DNA of 64,000 bases from the NCBI RefSeq assembly GCF_014646335.1, contig NZ_BMNG01000003.1, positions 517,560-581,559 on the forward strand. The letters are read 5' to 3'. Each line of letters begins with the position of its first letter. The stretch's first letter is position 1. Under the pieces are notes generated by a model, which searched no databases, was not told the origin of the DNA, and saw only the letters and a list, made by a program, of their open reading frames with translations. This DNA is from Streptomyces lasiicapitis. GTDB lineage: Bacteria > Actinomycetota > Actinomycetes > Streptomycetales > Streptomycetaceae. This document shows, one piece after another, positions 1 through 8,521 of this stretch. A program made the position numbers and the translations under genes.

Positions 1-524
1 GTGCACGTCCAGCGGTGGTGGGTGAGCACGAAGTGCTCGGCGGAGAAGACCTGCACGGGGCGCCGGGCCACAAGCGGTGTGCCGATGCCGTTGGTGCCGA
101 CGATGCTCTCGCGCCAGTCGGCGCCGATCTCGAAGCCGTGCCCGTCGGCCATCCGAAGCACCGACTTGTTGCCCTCGCGCCACAGCAGCCGCCCCTCGGC
201 GTCCGCGACGACCATGATGTGCTGCGCGACGTCGGCGACGGACAGGAGCCCCTCGCGCAGTACGGGGAGGATGTGCCGCAGCGGGGACGACTGCCGCCGC
301 CGCTCTATCTCGTCGGTGCTCAGCATGCCCGAGCGGAAGTCGTGTTCGGGGTCGACGCCGCCCGCCAGCATGCGGTCCCAGGATGCGTCTATCACCGGCC
401 GGGGCCCGACGCGGGGCCGCCGGCCGGCGATCCGGGCGTCCCGCACCTCCCGCAGCAGCCGCGCGGCCTGCACGGCGTTCACGGCCGTGAGCCGTTCGAG
501 GTCGAACGTCGCGTGCGTGTTCAT
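1..524 (-). CDS. GAF-domain regulator, AcoR-like (partial, N-terminal 174 aa)
   Basis: The reading frame starts at an ATG (CAT at 522-524) and runs off the left edge, so only the N-terminus is visible. It opens with a helical stretch (residues about 1-45) followed by a GAF-type sensor region. Recognisable elements are VIDASWDRM (about 44-52), HIMVVADAEGRLLWREG (about 103-119) and GTNGIGTPLVARRPVQVFSAEHF (about 144-166), the signature of the GAF domain in AcoR-type acetoin regulators. In Streptomyces such proteins usually carry a short C-terminal helix-turn-helix, which would lie outside the window. An imperfect inverted repeat at 656-683 lies upstream and could be its operator. Family assignment is good; the ligand is unknown. 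Confidence 0.75.
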   Translation of the reverse strand, partial: MNTHATFDLERLTAVNAVQAARLLREVRDARIAGRRPRVGPRPVIDASWDRMLAGGVDPEHDFRSGMLSTDEIERRRQSSPLRHILPVLREGLLSVADVAQHIMVVADAEGRLLWREGNKSVLRMADGHGFEIGADWRESIVGTNGIGTPLVARRPVQVFSAEHFVLTHHRWTC

Positions 525-655
525 CACGGTTCCTCCCGCCGAGCGCGTCCCCGAGCCCGCCGGCAGCGGGGGACACGTCATCCATCGTGCCCTTCCGGGC
601 GCGCGGAAGGACGTGCTTCAACCCAGGTGGTGCGATGCCGGACCACGACCGGCGT

Positions 656-683
656 CCAGTGTTGCAACCCTCTGCAACTCTGG
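656..683. promoter_or_regulatory. Imperfect inverted repeat, candidate operator of the GAF regulator
   Basis: Arms CCAGTGTTGCA (656-666) and TGCAACTCTGG (673-683) match in 10 of 11 pairs around a 6-nt centre. The element sits about 130 bp upstream of the leftward GAF gene, inside a 347-bp gap (525-871) with no credible ORF. Its role as an operator is inferred from symmetry and position only. Confidence 0.35.
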
Positions 684-830
684 CGAACAGTCGTGCGGTG
701 TTTGAAACTTGGCCGTGCGCCGCCCCGAGCGGCGTCCGTCCCGACGGGGCCTGAAAACCGGGGGTGGTGCCGTGTCGGCGCAGCACCACCCCCGTGACAG
801 CGCCGTCGGGCGTGAACCTCCCCGCAGGAC

Positions 831-865
831 TGTGCGCGCCCGGCCGTTCCACCGGCCGGGCGCAC
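831..865 (-). terminator. Stem-loop terminator of the AidB-like gene
   Basis: A perfect 9-bp GC stem (838-846 with 853-861, loop TTCCAC) is flanked by further near-complementary bases. It lies directly downstream of the leftward gene ending at 872. There is no U-tract, as is usual for Streptomyces intrinsic terminators. Confidence 0.6.
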
Positions 866-871
866 ATGCGT

Positions 872-2506
872 TCACAGCCGGACGGCCGCCCGCTCCACCA
901 CGGCCCCGAGGTCCAGGCTGTGCGGCAGCGTGCCGAACGCCGCGCCCCAGTCCCCGCCGAGCCGCGAGGCGCAGAACGCGTCGGCCACCTCCGGCGGCGC
1001 GTACCGCACGAGCAGCGAGCCCTGGAGCACCAGCGCCATCCGCTCCACGAGGCGGCGCGCCCGCGCCTCGATGCCGTCCAGGTCGGCGAGTTCGGTCAGC
1101 AGGCCCTTGATCGCCCCGTCCAGGCGGTGGTCGGCGCCGCGCGCCGCACCCACCTCCTCCAGGAAGGCGTTGAGCGCCTGCGGCTCCCGTTGCAACGCCC
1201 GCAGCACGTCGAGCGCCTGGACGTTGCCCGAGCCCTCCCAGATGGAGTTCAGCGGCGCCTCGCGAAGGAGGCGCGGCATCCCGGACTCCTCCACGTACCC
1301 GTTGCCGCCCAGGCACTCAAGGGCCTCGCCCGCGAGCGGCGTGCACCGCTTGGTCACCCAGTACTTCGCGGCCGGCACCGCGAGCCGCAGGAACGCCTGC
1401 TCGCGCTCGCTCCCGTCGTCGTACGCCGCCGCGAGCCGCAGCGCCAGCGTCGTCGCCGCCTCCGACTCCAATGCCAGATCCGCCAGTACGTTGCGCATCA
1501 GCGGCTTGTCGACGAGCTTGCCGCCGAACGCCTCGCGGTACGTGGCGTGGTGCACGGCCTGAGCGACCGCCTGCCGCATCAGCGCGGCGGAACCGATCAC
1601 GCAGTCGAGCCGGGTCGCCGCCACCATCTCGATGATGGTGCGCACCCCGCGCCCCTCGTCCCCGACCCGGCGCGCCCACGTACCGTCGAATTCGACTTCG
1701 CTGGAAGCGTTCGACTTATTGCCGAGCTTGTCCTTCAGCCGCTGAATGGCGAAGACATTCCGCGAGCCGTCCTCCAGGACCCGGGGCACCAGAAAACACG
1801 TCAGTCCGGCCTCGGCCTGCGCGAGCACCAGAAAACCGTCGGACATCGGCGCGGAACAGAACCACTTGTGCCCGACGAGTTCATACGTCCCGTCCTCGGC
1901 AAGCGCCCGCGCCCGCGTCGTATTCGCGCGGACGTCGCTGCCGCCCTGCTTCTCCGTCATTCCCATTCCGAAGAGCACGCCCGCCTTTTCCGCGGCCGGC
2001 CTGAGCCCCTCGTCGTAGACCGTGGAGGTGAGCCGCGGCTCCCACTCGGCGGCAAGCGCCGGGTCGGCGCGCAGCGCGGGCACCGCCGCGTGCGTCATCG
2101 ACACCGGGCAGCCGTGCCCGCCCTCGGTCTGCGTCCACACCAGGAAGCCCGCCGCGCGCCGCACATGCCCGCCCGGCCGGTTCCACGCCGACGTCAGACC
2201 CGCGGCGACGGCCTTGCCGAGAAGGCGGTGCCAGGACGGATGGAAGGCGACCTCGTCGATCCGGTTCCCATAGCGGTCATGTGTGTGCAGAACGGGTGGA
2301 TTCTCATTCGCGAGCACTCCCCACTCCTGCGCCTGGGCGGAGCCCGCGGTGCGGCCGAGACCGGAGAGGTCGGCTCGCGCTTCGTCCAGGAGTCCCGGAT
2401 CGAGATGGCGTTCGACTGCCTCCACGAGGGCGCGGTCGCACGCGAAGACGTCATATCCCACCAGGGGCGGAGCCTGGTTGGTCACTGTGTGGGTGGTGGC
2501 TGCCAT
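872..2506 (-). CDS. Acyl-CoA dehydrogenase family protein, AidB-like
   Basis: A 544-aa FAD flavoprotein of the acyl-CoA dehydrogenase superfamily, closest to the AidB branch. E. coli AidB binds DNA and is induced by alkylation. Diagnostic stretches are GMGMTEKQGGSDVRANTT in the middle third, the KWFCSAPMSDGFLVLAQ strand, and LNSIWEGSGNVQALDVLRAL near the C-terminal quarter. Length matches the family (about 540 aa). I start at the ATG at 2506 (MAATTHTVTN); a further upstream in-frame start would run into the divergent neighbour. Only 17 bp separate this start from that of the BrkB-like gene on the other strand, so the two promoters must overlap or the messages are leaderless. Enzyme substrate is unknown; a role in alkylation protection is inferred from the family. 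Confidence 0.88.
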   Translation of the reverse strand: MAATTHTVTNQAPPLVGYDVFACDRALVEAVERHLDPGLLDEARADLSGLGRTAGSAQAQEWGVLANENPPVLHTHDRYGNRIDEVAFHPSWHRLLGKAVAAGLTSAWNRPGGHVRRAAGFLVWTQTEGGHGCPVSMTHAAVPALRADPALAAEWEPRLTSTVYDEGLRPAAEKAGVLFGMGMTEKQGGSDVRANTTRARALAEDGTYELVGHKWFCSAPMSDGFLVLAQAEAGLTCFLVPRVLEDGSRNVFAIQRLKDKLGNKSNASSEVEFDGTWARRVGDEGRGVRTIIEMVAATRLDCVIGSAALMRQAVAQAVHHATYREAFGGKLVDKPLMRNVLADLALESEAATTLALRLAAAYDDGSEREQAFLRLAVPAAKYWVTKRCTPLAGEALECLGGNGYVEESGMPRLLREAPLNSIWEGSGNVQALDVLRALQREPQALNAFLEEVGAARGADHRLDGAIKGLLTELADLDGIEARARRLVERMALVLQGSLLVRYAPPEVADAFCASRLGGDWGAAFGTLPHSLDLGAVVERAAVRL

Positions 2507-2523
2507 GCCGATACGGTAAGGAG

Positions 2524-3654
2524 GTGCACCAGGCAAAAGAAACACCCGGGCGGCCACACGGCCGCTGGAAACGGGCCCGCGCTCTTTACCGCAACGTCTC
2601 CAAGCGCAGGACTGCCTGGCTGCTGCTGAAGGACACCGTCAACTCCTGCATCGAGTACCGCGTCCTGGGGCTCGCGGCGGAAGCGGCGTTCTTCACGCTG
2701 CTGTCCGTGCCGCCCCTGCTCCTGAGTCTCATCGGGCTGCTCGCGTACGTCGACCGGTGGACCGGCGCCGACACCATCACCAGCGTCGAGAACAACATCC
2801 TCGAGGCGTCCCGCACGATCCTGTCCGACAAGGGTGTCCGCGAGATCGCGCAGCCCATCCTCGAGGACGTCATGAAGGTCGGGCGGCCCGACGTCATCTC
2901 GATAGGGTTCCTTTTCGCCCTCTGGTCCGGCTCGCGCGCCGTGAACGTCTTCATCGACACCATCACCGTCATGTACGGCCTCGACGGCGCCCGCGGCATC
3001 GTCAAGACGCGGCTGCTCGCCTTCGGGCTCTTCCTCGTCGCCCTCGTCATCGGCTCCGTCGCGCTGCCGCTGATGGTGGCGGGGCCCGACGCGGTGGTGA
3101 AGCTGGTGCCGGGCTCGGCGACGGTCGTCCAGATCTTGTACTGGCCCGTCGTCACCATCCTGTCCGTCGTCTTCCTGACCACCCTCTACCACGTGTCGGT
3201 GCCCGTGCGGTCGCCCTGGGTGGAGGACATGCCCGGTGCGCTCATCGCCCTCGGCATGTGGGTGCTCGGCAGCTTCCTGCTCCGCATCTACCTCACAAGC
3301 ACCGTCGAAGGGCCCACGATCTACGGTTCGTTGGCCGCGCCCGTCGCCGTGCTGCTGTGGATCGGCATCTCCGCCTTCGCGGTGCTCGTCGGGGCCGCGG
3401 TGAACGCCGCCATAGACCGGGTGTGGCCTTCCGTCGCCACGGCTTCGGCCCGTGAGGCCAATGAGCGGGTGCGGGAGGCTCGGGCCGCGGAGTTCGTCGC
3501 GCGTGCCGCGGCCGCGCGTGCCGCGGAGGATCCCGACGACCCGGACATGCCCTCCGAGTTCCCCGAACGCTGGTCCCGCTTCCTGCCCCCCGACGACGTG
3601 TCGTCCCGCCTGCGGGCCCACCACCACGGGAAGCGACACGGCGACGACGAGTAG
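2524..3654 (+). CDS. YihY/BrkB family inner-membrane protein
   Basis: A 376-aa polytopic membrane protein. Six hydrophobic segments are visible (starting near AAFFTLLSVPPLLLSLIGLL, VISIGFLFALWSG, LLAFGLFLVALVIGSVALPL, ILYWPVVTILSVVFL, ALIALGMWVLGSFLL and VAVLLWIGISAFAVLVGAAVNA), followed by an Ala/Arg-rich cytoplasmic tail. The FFTLLSVPPLLL and SRAVNVFIDTI motifs are typical of YihY/BrkB proteins. Some were called RNase BN or serum-resistance factors, but their true function is unsettled. The chosen GTG (2524) directly abuts AAGGAG, so this start is uncertain; no better ATG/GTG lies downstream before the first membrane segment. The gene is followed by a long inverted-repeat element shared with 32.1-32.3 kb. 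Confidence 0.85.
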   Translation: MHQAKETPGRPHGRWKRARALYRNVSKRRTAWLLLKDTVNSCIEYRVLGLAAEAAFFTLLSVPPLLLSLIGLLAYVDRWTGADTITSVENNILEASRTILSDKGVREIAQPILEDVMKVGRPDVISIGFLFALWSGSRAVNVFIDTITVMYGLDGARGIVKTRLLAFGLFLVALVIGSVALPLMVAGPDAVVKLVPGSATVVQILYWPVVTILSVVFLTTLYHVSVPVRSPWVEDMPGALIALGMWVLGSFLLRIYLTSTVEGPTIYGSLAAPVAVLLWIGISAFAVLVGAAVNAAIDRVWPSVATASAREANERVREARAAEFVARAAAARAAEDPDDPDMPSEFPERWSRFLPPDDVSSRLRAHHHGKRHGDDE

Positions 3655-3661
3655 GCCCTCG

Positions 3662-3900
3662 CGGGGCGCCCCAGTCCCGCCCCTTCCCGTAACCAGGGGG
3701 CTGCCGCCCCCTGGACCCCCGCCATCGGCCTGAACGGCCTCGTCCTCAAACGCCGGACGGGCTAAAACGGTGCCGCTGCGGCGGGGGGTTTCAGCCCGTC
3801 CGGCGTTTGAGGACGAGGCGCGGAGCGCCGACAGGGGGAGAGGGGCGAAGCCCCAGAAGGGGAGCGGGGGTCCAGGGGGCGGAGCCCCCTAGGGGGTCGG
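3662..3900. repeat. Long intergenic inverted-repeat element, copy A
   Basis: It contains a perfect 26-bp inverted repeat (3738-3763 with 3793-3818) plus a second GC hairpin around 3700-3722 (CCAGGGGGCT/GCCCCCTGG). Nearly the whole element recurs at 32140-32345, again between convergent genes. The conserved core GCCCGTCCGGCGTTTGAGGA is, to my knowledge, a very common Streptomyces intergenic sequence. Its position suggests a bidirectional terminator. Confidence 0.8.
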
Positions 3901-3902
3901 GG

Positions 3903-4808
3903 TCATCCCTTCCACAGGCCGGAGGCCGCTGCTTCGCGGACGAAGTCCGTGAATTCCCTCGGCTCACGGCCGAGAACCTCCCGCACGCCGTCGGAAACGT
4001 GCGCGTTGCGGCCGTCGAGATTCGTCTCGAAAAGCTCGATGAGGAATTCCACCTCACCCTCCGGCACCCCGAATTCCGTCAGCGCCGCCCCATAGGCCTG
4101 CGCCGGCACGGGAACGTACGTGAACTCCCGCCCGCCCACGGCGGAAATCTCGGCCACCGCGTCCCGGAAGGACAGCAGCCGCCCACCGCTGATCTCCAGA
4201 ATCCGCCCGGCGTACCGGTCGCCACCGGCCAGCACCGCGAGGACGACATCCGCTATGTCGCGTACGTCGATGAAGGGCTCAAGCACCTCCCCGCCGGGGA
4301 AGACGAGCTCCCCGCCCTCCACCATCACGTCGGCCAGCGGCCCCTCGCTGAAGTTCTGGGCGAACCAGCTGGCCCGCACCACCGTCCACCGCTCCACCCC
4401 GGACTCCGCGAGCGCCGCCTCCGTCGGGTGGGCCTGGGTCTCGCCCCGCGCCGACAGGAGCACCAGGTGGCGCACCCCCAGCTCGGCCGCCTGCCGGGCG
4501 AACGCGCCGACCGCCTCGGCGGCACCGGGCCCGCCCACGTCCGGCTGGAAGGCGAGGAAGGCGACGTCGGCGCCCCGCAGGGAGTCCGCCCACGTCTCCG
4601 CGTCGTACCAGTCGAACGGCACCGCGCCGGAGCGGGAGGCGGCCCGCACCTCGTGCCCGGCCGCCAGCGCGGCCTCCGCGACACGGCTCCCGACCCGCCC
4701 GGTCGCCCCGGTGACCAGCACCGTCAGCGCCTCCGAAGTGGCCTCGGCGGCCTGCGTGTTCACCGTCGTGCTCTGCTGCGTGTTCTCCGTGTTTTTCGTC
4801 ATGCCCAT
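3903..4808 (-). CDS. NmrA/SDR-a type NAD(P)-binding oxidoreductase
   Basis: A 301-aa atypical short-chain dehydrogenase. The Rossmann motif GATGRVG is at about residues 34-40 after the first beta strand (LTVLVT), and an RSG segment typical of cofactor binding follows. The WFAQNFSEGPL segment and the absence of a YxxxK catalytic pair point to the NmrA/QorB-like NAD(P)H-binding group rather than classical SDRs. Members act as redox sensors or quinone reductases; the substrate here is unknown. ATGs at 4808 and 4802 (MGMTKN) are both possible, and neither has a clear ribosome site, so the message may be leaderless. It is divergent from the AraC gene at 4883, only 74 bp away, and that regulator may control it. 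Confidence 0.82.
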   Translation of the reverse strand: MGMTKNTENTQQSTTVNTQAAEATSEALTVLVTGATGRVGSRVAEAALAAGHEVRAASRSGAVPFDWYDAETWADSLRGADVAFLAFQPDVGGPGAAEAVGAFARQAAELGVRHLVLLSARGETQAHPTEAALAESGVERWTVVRASWFAQNFSEGPLADVMVEGGELVFPGGEVLEPFIDVRDIADVVLAVLAGGDRYAGRILEISGGRLLSFRDAVAEISAVGGREFTYVPVPAQAYGAALTEFGVPEGEVEFLIELFETNLDGRNAHVSDGVREVLGREPREFTDFVREAAASGLWKG

Positions 4809-4882
4809 AGTCAACAGTCGCCCGCGCACGGGAACCATCCGCGAAGGGCTCACGGCCATACGCGTGCGTCTACGCTGCCCCC

Positions 4883-5839
4883 ATGGACGTACTCGCCGGC
4901 CTCCTGGAAGGCCCCCGGGCCCGCGGGGCCTTCATGATCCGCGCCTGCTTCGACCCGCCCTGGTCGGTCCGCATCGCCGACGAGGCACCCGTCTCGGTCA
5001 TGATCGTCGTGCGCGGCGAGGCCTGGATCGTCCCGCAGGACGAGGACGGCGCCCCCCGCGACGACCACCCGCCCCGCCTGCTCCGCCCCGGGGACGTGGC
5101 CATCGCCCGCGGCCCCGACCACTACCTGGTCGCGGGCGACCCGGAGACCAAGCCGTTCGCGGAGATCGGCCCCGGCCAGGAGTGCGCCCCGATGCACGGC
5201 GCGCCGAAGGACCACTACAGCGACCTCGGCCTGCGCGCGTGGGGCGAGCGCGACGGCTCGGTCGAGCTCCTCATCGGGACCTACCAGATGCGCGGCGAGA
5301 TCACCGGACGGCTCCTCGACGCCCTGCCGCCCCTGCTGGTCCTGCCGACCGAGGTGTGGGACTGCCCGCTGACGCCGTTCCTCGCGGAGGAGATCAACAA
5401 GGACGAGCCGGGCCAGGAGGTCGTCCTCGACCGGCTCCTCGACCTGCTGCTCATCGCCGCCCTGCGGGCCTGGTTCTCCCGCCCGGAGGCCGAGGCCCCC
5501 GCCTGGTACCAGGCCATGGGCGACCCCGTCGTCGGCCCCGTCCTGCGGCTGCTCCAGGACGACCCGGCGCACCCGTGGACCGTCGCCTCGCTCGCCGCGA
5601 AGGCGGGCGTCTCCCGGGCCGCGCTCGCCCGCCGCTTCAGCGAGCTCGTGGGCGAGCCGCCGATGACGTATCTGACCGGCTGGCGCCTCGCCCTGGCCGC
5701 CGACCAACTGCGCGACAGCGACCTGACCATCGCCTCCGTCGCCCGCAAGGTCGGCTACGGCAGCGCGTTCGCGCTGTCCAGCGCCTTCAAGCGGGAGTAC
5801 GGCGTCAGCCCGCAGGAGCACCGCACGGGAGCGTCGTAG
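4883..5839 (+). CDS. AraC family regulator with N-terminal cupin domain
   Basis: A 318-aa transcription factor. Residues about 1-190 form an AraC-binding-like cupin domain (FMIRACFDPPWSVRIADEAPVS, then MIVVRGEAWIV), and residues about 215-315 hold the double helix-turn-helix (WTVASLAAKAGVSRAALARRF and LTIASVARKVGYGSAFALSSAFKREYG). This architecture in actinomycetes usually sits next to the oxidoreductase it controls, here the divergent NmrA-type gene 74 bp away. A second AraC-type gene follows after 9 bp, so the two are probably co-transcribed. Effector unknown. Confidence 0.88.
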   Translation: MDVLAGLLEGPRARGAFMIRACFDPPWSVRIADEAPVSVMIVVRGEAWIVPQDEDGAPRDDHPPRLLRPGDVAIARGPDHYLVAGDPETKPFAEIGPGQECAPMHGAPKDHYSDLGLRAWGERDGSVELLIGTYQMRGEITGRLLDALPPLLVLPTEVWDCPLTPFLAEEINKDEPGQEVVLDRLLDLLLIAALRAWFSRPEAEAPAWYQAMGDPVVGPVLRLLQDDPAHPWTVASLAAKAGVSRAALARRFSELVGEPPMTYLTGWRLALAADQLRDSDLTIASVARKVGYGSAFALSSAFKREYGVSPQEHRTGAS

Positions 5840-5848
5840 CCTGGCGGT

Positions 5849-6625
5849 ATGACGGTCGTCGGGAGAGGTCGCGGGCGCGCGTCGCCGCCGCTTGCTTCGT
5901 ACGCGTACGCCGAGCGGTCCTCCACCGCCCTGCCCGGCGCCGTCGTCTGGACGAAGAACGCGCCCGCCGCCTCTGGCACCTCAGGAACCCCCGACACTCC
6001 CGCTGTCGCCGCTGTGCTGCCCGACGGCTGCATGGACCTGCTGTGGACCGAGGGCCGGCTCTTCGTCGCGGGCCCCGACACGCACGCCTACCTGCCCGGG
6101 ACCAAGGAACCGGGCCGGTACGTCGGCATCCGCTTCGCCCCCGGCACCGCCCCCGCCCTGCTCGGCATCCCCGCCCACGAACTGCGCGACCAGCGCGTGG
6201 AGTTGACCGATCTGTGGGGCGCCGCGGAGGCGCGCCGCCTCACCGCGCGCGTGGACGCCGCCGCCGACCCCATGGCCGCCCTGGAGCACATCGCGGGCGA
6301 GCGCGGCGCGGACCGGCCGCCGCCCGACCCGCTCCTCGCCGAGGTCGTGCGGTCCCTGAACGCCGGGCGCGGCGTCGCGGAGACCGCCGACGCCGCCGGC
6401 ATCGGCGCACGGCAGCTGCACCGCCGCGCCCTGCCCGCGTTCGGCTACGGCCCCAAGACCCTCGCGCGCGTGCTGCGGCTCCAGCGGGCGCTCGCCCTTG
6501 CCCGCGCCGGGCTGCCGTACGCGGACACGGCGGCCGTGGCGGGCTACGCCGACCAGGCCCATCTGGCCCGTGACGTCAAGGAACTGACGGGCATGCGGCT
6601 CGGCGAACTGCTCGGCCCCGCCTGA
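5849..6625 (+). CDS. AraC family regulator with N-terminal DUF6597-like domain
   Basis: A 258-aa protein. The N-terminal part holds [11 protein letters not shown] and FAGPDT-like elements (residues about 50-75), then [18 protein letters not shown], which are typical of the DUF6597 sensory domain. A C-terminal AraC helix-turn-helix spans about 170-255 ([29 protein letters not shown], then [24 protein letters not shown]). The gene begins 9 bp after the preceding AraC gene and ends 14 bp before the stop of a convergent VOC gene. Target genes cannot be read from the sequence. Confidence 0.85.
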   Translation: MTVVGRGRGRASPPLASYAYAERSSTALPGAVVWTKNAPAASGTSGTPDTPAVAAVLPDGCMDLLWTEGRLFVAGPDTHAYLPGTKEPGRYVGIRFAPGTAPALLGIPAHELRDQRVELTDLWGAAEARRLTARVDAAADPMAALEHIAGERGADRPPPDPLLAEVVRSLNAGRGVAETADAAGIGARQLHRRALPAFGYGPKTLARVLRLQRALALARAGLPYADTAAVAGYADQAHLARDVKELTGMRLGELLGPA

Positions 6626-6639
6626 CGGTTGAGGCGCGG

Positions 6640-7098
6640 TCAGCCGGGCAGGGGCGCGAAGAGTTCGGCGCCGTTGCCGTCGGGGTCGAGCACGATCGCG
6701 TACCGCTGGCCCCACTCCGCGTCGAACGGCTTCAGCTCCGAAGGGTGCCCCGCGGCCACCAGCTCCTCGTACACCGCGTCCACGCCCGCGGGCGTACCGC
6801 ACTGGAAGGCGAGCCCGATCCGCCCGGCGCCGGGTACGGCCCGCCAATCGGGGGCGAAGGAGCGCACGGTCTCCTCGGTGTCGAAGGCGACGCGCAGGCC
6901 GTTCGGAAGGGCGGCCTCCACATGTGGCAGGTCCTCGGCGCCGGCCGGGAATTCGAGGCCGAGCCTGCGGTAGAAGGCGAGGGACGCCGTCAGGTCGGAC
7001 GTGACGATGCCCACCAGTTCCAGGCGGGGCGTGACGCGCGGCGTGCTGCCGGTGGTTTCGCCGGTCTTGGCTGTGATGTCGGTGTCGTTGCTGTTCAT
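6640..7098 (-). CDS. VOC family (glyoxalase/bleomycin-resistance fold) protein
   Basis: A 152-aa single-domain protein. After an N-terminal tail (about 22 aa) come the paired beta-alpha-beta-beta-beta modules: LELVGIVTSDLTASLAFYRRLGLEF and later RIGLAFQCGTPAGVDAVYEELVAAGH, ending with RYAIVLDPDGNGAELFAPLPG. Metal-ligand positions of glyoxalase I are not all evident, so it may be a dioxygenase-like, binding or resistance protein. The start at 7098 (MNSNDTD) is chosen because the open frame further upstream is low-complexity and overlaps the promoter of the divergent Nudix gene. Confidence 0.82.
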   Translation of the reverse strand: MNSNDTDITAKTGETTGSTPRVTPRLELVGIVTSDLTASLAFYRRLGLEFPAGAEDLPHVEAALPNGLRVAFDTEETVRSFAPDWRAVPGAGRIGLAFQCGTPAGVDAVYEELVAAGHPSELKPFDAEWGQRYAIVLDPDGNGAELFAPLPG

Positions 7099-7235
7099 GC
7101 CTGTGAGCGTAGGCAACGGGGCGGCGCGTGGTCTTGAAGGAATCGGACACGAGCGGGTCGCGCACAGGGGTGCAGCCCGGGCGCGGGCGGCGCCCGTGGC
7201 TGTCCCGGGGCCCGAATCCTCGCTACGGTGGTTGC

Positions 7236-7661
7236 ATGGGTATCCCTGGCGAGAACCATCTGGCGGCAGCCGTCGTGGCCCACCGGGGCCGTGTGCTGCT
7301 CGTGCGGCGCAGCGAGACCGAGCGGTTCCTGCCACGTGTGTGGGGGGTTCCCTGCGGAAAGCTCGAACCGGGCGAGAGTCCGCGCGACGGCGTGCTGCGG
7401 GAGCTCAAGGAGGAGACCGGCCTGCTCGGGCACGTGGTGCGCAAGGTCGGCGAATCGTCCTTCGTCAGTCAGTACAAGGGCAACGAGGTCAAGAACTGGC
7501 AGGACAACTTCCTCGTCAGGCCCCTCAGTCTCGACATCACGCTGCCCCACCCCGACCAGGACCACCGCTGGCTCACCCCCGGCGACCTGGGCACGGTCGA
7601 GATCGACGACTACAACCTCGACATCGTGCGCCAGGCCCTCAGCAGGCTGCGCAGCCGCTGA
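7236..7661 (+). CDS. Nudix hydrolase
   Basis: A 141-aa protein with a complete Nudix box at residues 41-64 (G41-x5-E47-x7-RE-x2-EE-x-G-L, sequence GKLEPGESPRDGVLRELKEE followed by TGLL), which binds the divalent metal and the diphosphate substrate. The box is preceded by AAVVAHRGRVLLVRRSETERFLPRVWGVPCG. The residue pattern suggests a house-cleaning nucleotide or sugar-nucleotide pyrophosphatase; the substrate is unassigned. The ATG at 7236 gives the family length; longer in-frame extension toward 7128 overlaps the divergent VOC promoter and is GC-rich noise. Confidence 0.9.
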   Translation: MGIPGENHLAAAVVAHRGRVLLVRRSETERFLPRVWGVPCGKLEPGESPRDGVLRELKEETGLLGHVVRKVGESSFVSQYKGNEVKNWQDNFLVRPLSLDITLPHPDQDHRWLTPGDLGTVEIDDYNLDIVRQALSRLRSR

Positions 7662-7702
7662 CCCGAAGTTGCTGATGGGCAGCCGCCGCTGGGCAGTCGC
7701 TC

Positions 7703-8461
7703 CTACCTGCGGGCCGCCAACTCCTCGCTGCCGCCGATCAGTTCGGCCAGCGTCCGCAGCTCCGCCAGATACTCCGTCACCTCCAGCGGCTCCTTGGAGT
7801 ACGCCTGCGCGCGGCGCCCCGAAGCGCCACCCGTGAACACGTCCGTGTAGCGCCGCCGGCCCACACCCGTCTCCAGGAACAGCGTCACCGCCGTCCCCGG
7901 CGAGGCGCACCAGGCCCGGTGCAGGGCGTCCGACTGCAGGGCGTAGCCGCTGCCCGCCGCGTACTCCGCCGTCTGCGTCAGCCGGAGCCGGGCTCGGCCC
8001 GCGGGTTCCAGAAGCCAGTCGCTGACCTCCGTCGACAACGACTCGCGGTAGCGCTCCGCCGCCAGCGGGCCGTCGCCCGCCGTCTCGTACAGCTCCATGC
8101 CGAGGGTGCCGTGCACCACGTAGGAGGCGAGCGGGGAGCGGTGGTTGTGGATGTCCTCGCGGCCCGCCCGGCGCGAGCCGGGGTGCCAGACGTGGGCGCG
8201 CAGCATGTGCCGGGTGCCGACGTCGATCAGGAGCAGCTTGTCGAAGCCGAGGACGTGCCGGTACGACAGGCGCGCGCACCCCGACGGATCACCAAGGCCC
8301 GACGCCAGCTCCGCGACCAGCGCCAACAGCCGCCCCGGGGAGCCGAGTTCGGCGACCACCGCGCGCGCCGCCCGTACCAGCTCCTCCTCGTCGAGGTCGG
8401 CAGGGCCGTCGAGGGATCCCTCGAGCAGCCGCCGGGCCCGCAGCACGTGCCGACCACCCAT
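7703..8461 (-). CDS. Conserved hypothetical protein, cupin-like
   Basis: A 252-aa soluble protein with no signal peptide or membrane segment. A His-x-His pair (H105, H107 in REDIHNHRSPLASYVVHGTLGMELYE) followed by a beta-rich stretch and a later LHRAWCASPGTAVTLFLETG resembles the metal-binding motifs of cupins or cysteine-dioxygenase-like proteins. I do not recognise the family. It lies 180 bp downstream of, and in the same orientation as, the toroid-like membrane protein at 8642, with a long hairpin between them, so the two may form a functional pair. Function unknown. Confidence 0.7.
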   Translation of the reverse strand: MGGRHVLRARRLLEGSLDGPADLDEEELVRAARAVVAELGSPGRLLALVAELASGLGDPSGCARLSYRHVLGFDKLLLIDVGTRHMLRAHVWHPGSRRAGREDIHNHRSPLASYVVHGTLGMELYETAGDGPLAAERYRESLSTEVSDWLLEPAGRARLRLTQTAEYAAGSGYALQSDALHRAWCASPGTAVTLFLETGVGRRRYTDVFTGGASGRRAQAYSKEPLEVTEYLAELRTLAELIGGSEELAARR

Positions 8462-8521
8462 ATGCGGTCACGCCGCCCTTCCTTCGGTTCCGTCCCGCCC
8501 GCCGGGACGCGAAGCCGGAGT

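Noticed and set aside
764..2629. 621-codon plus-strand open frame
   Set aside because: It lies antisense to the AidB-like gene, has Arg/Pro/His-rich low-complexity composition, and is a shadow of the high-GC codon bias. The same reasoning removes the other long antisense frames, such as those opposite the GH2, GH95, xdh and matB-like genes.
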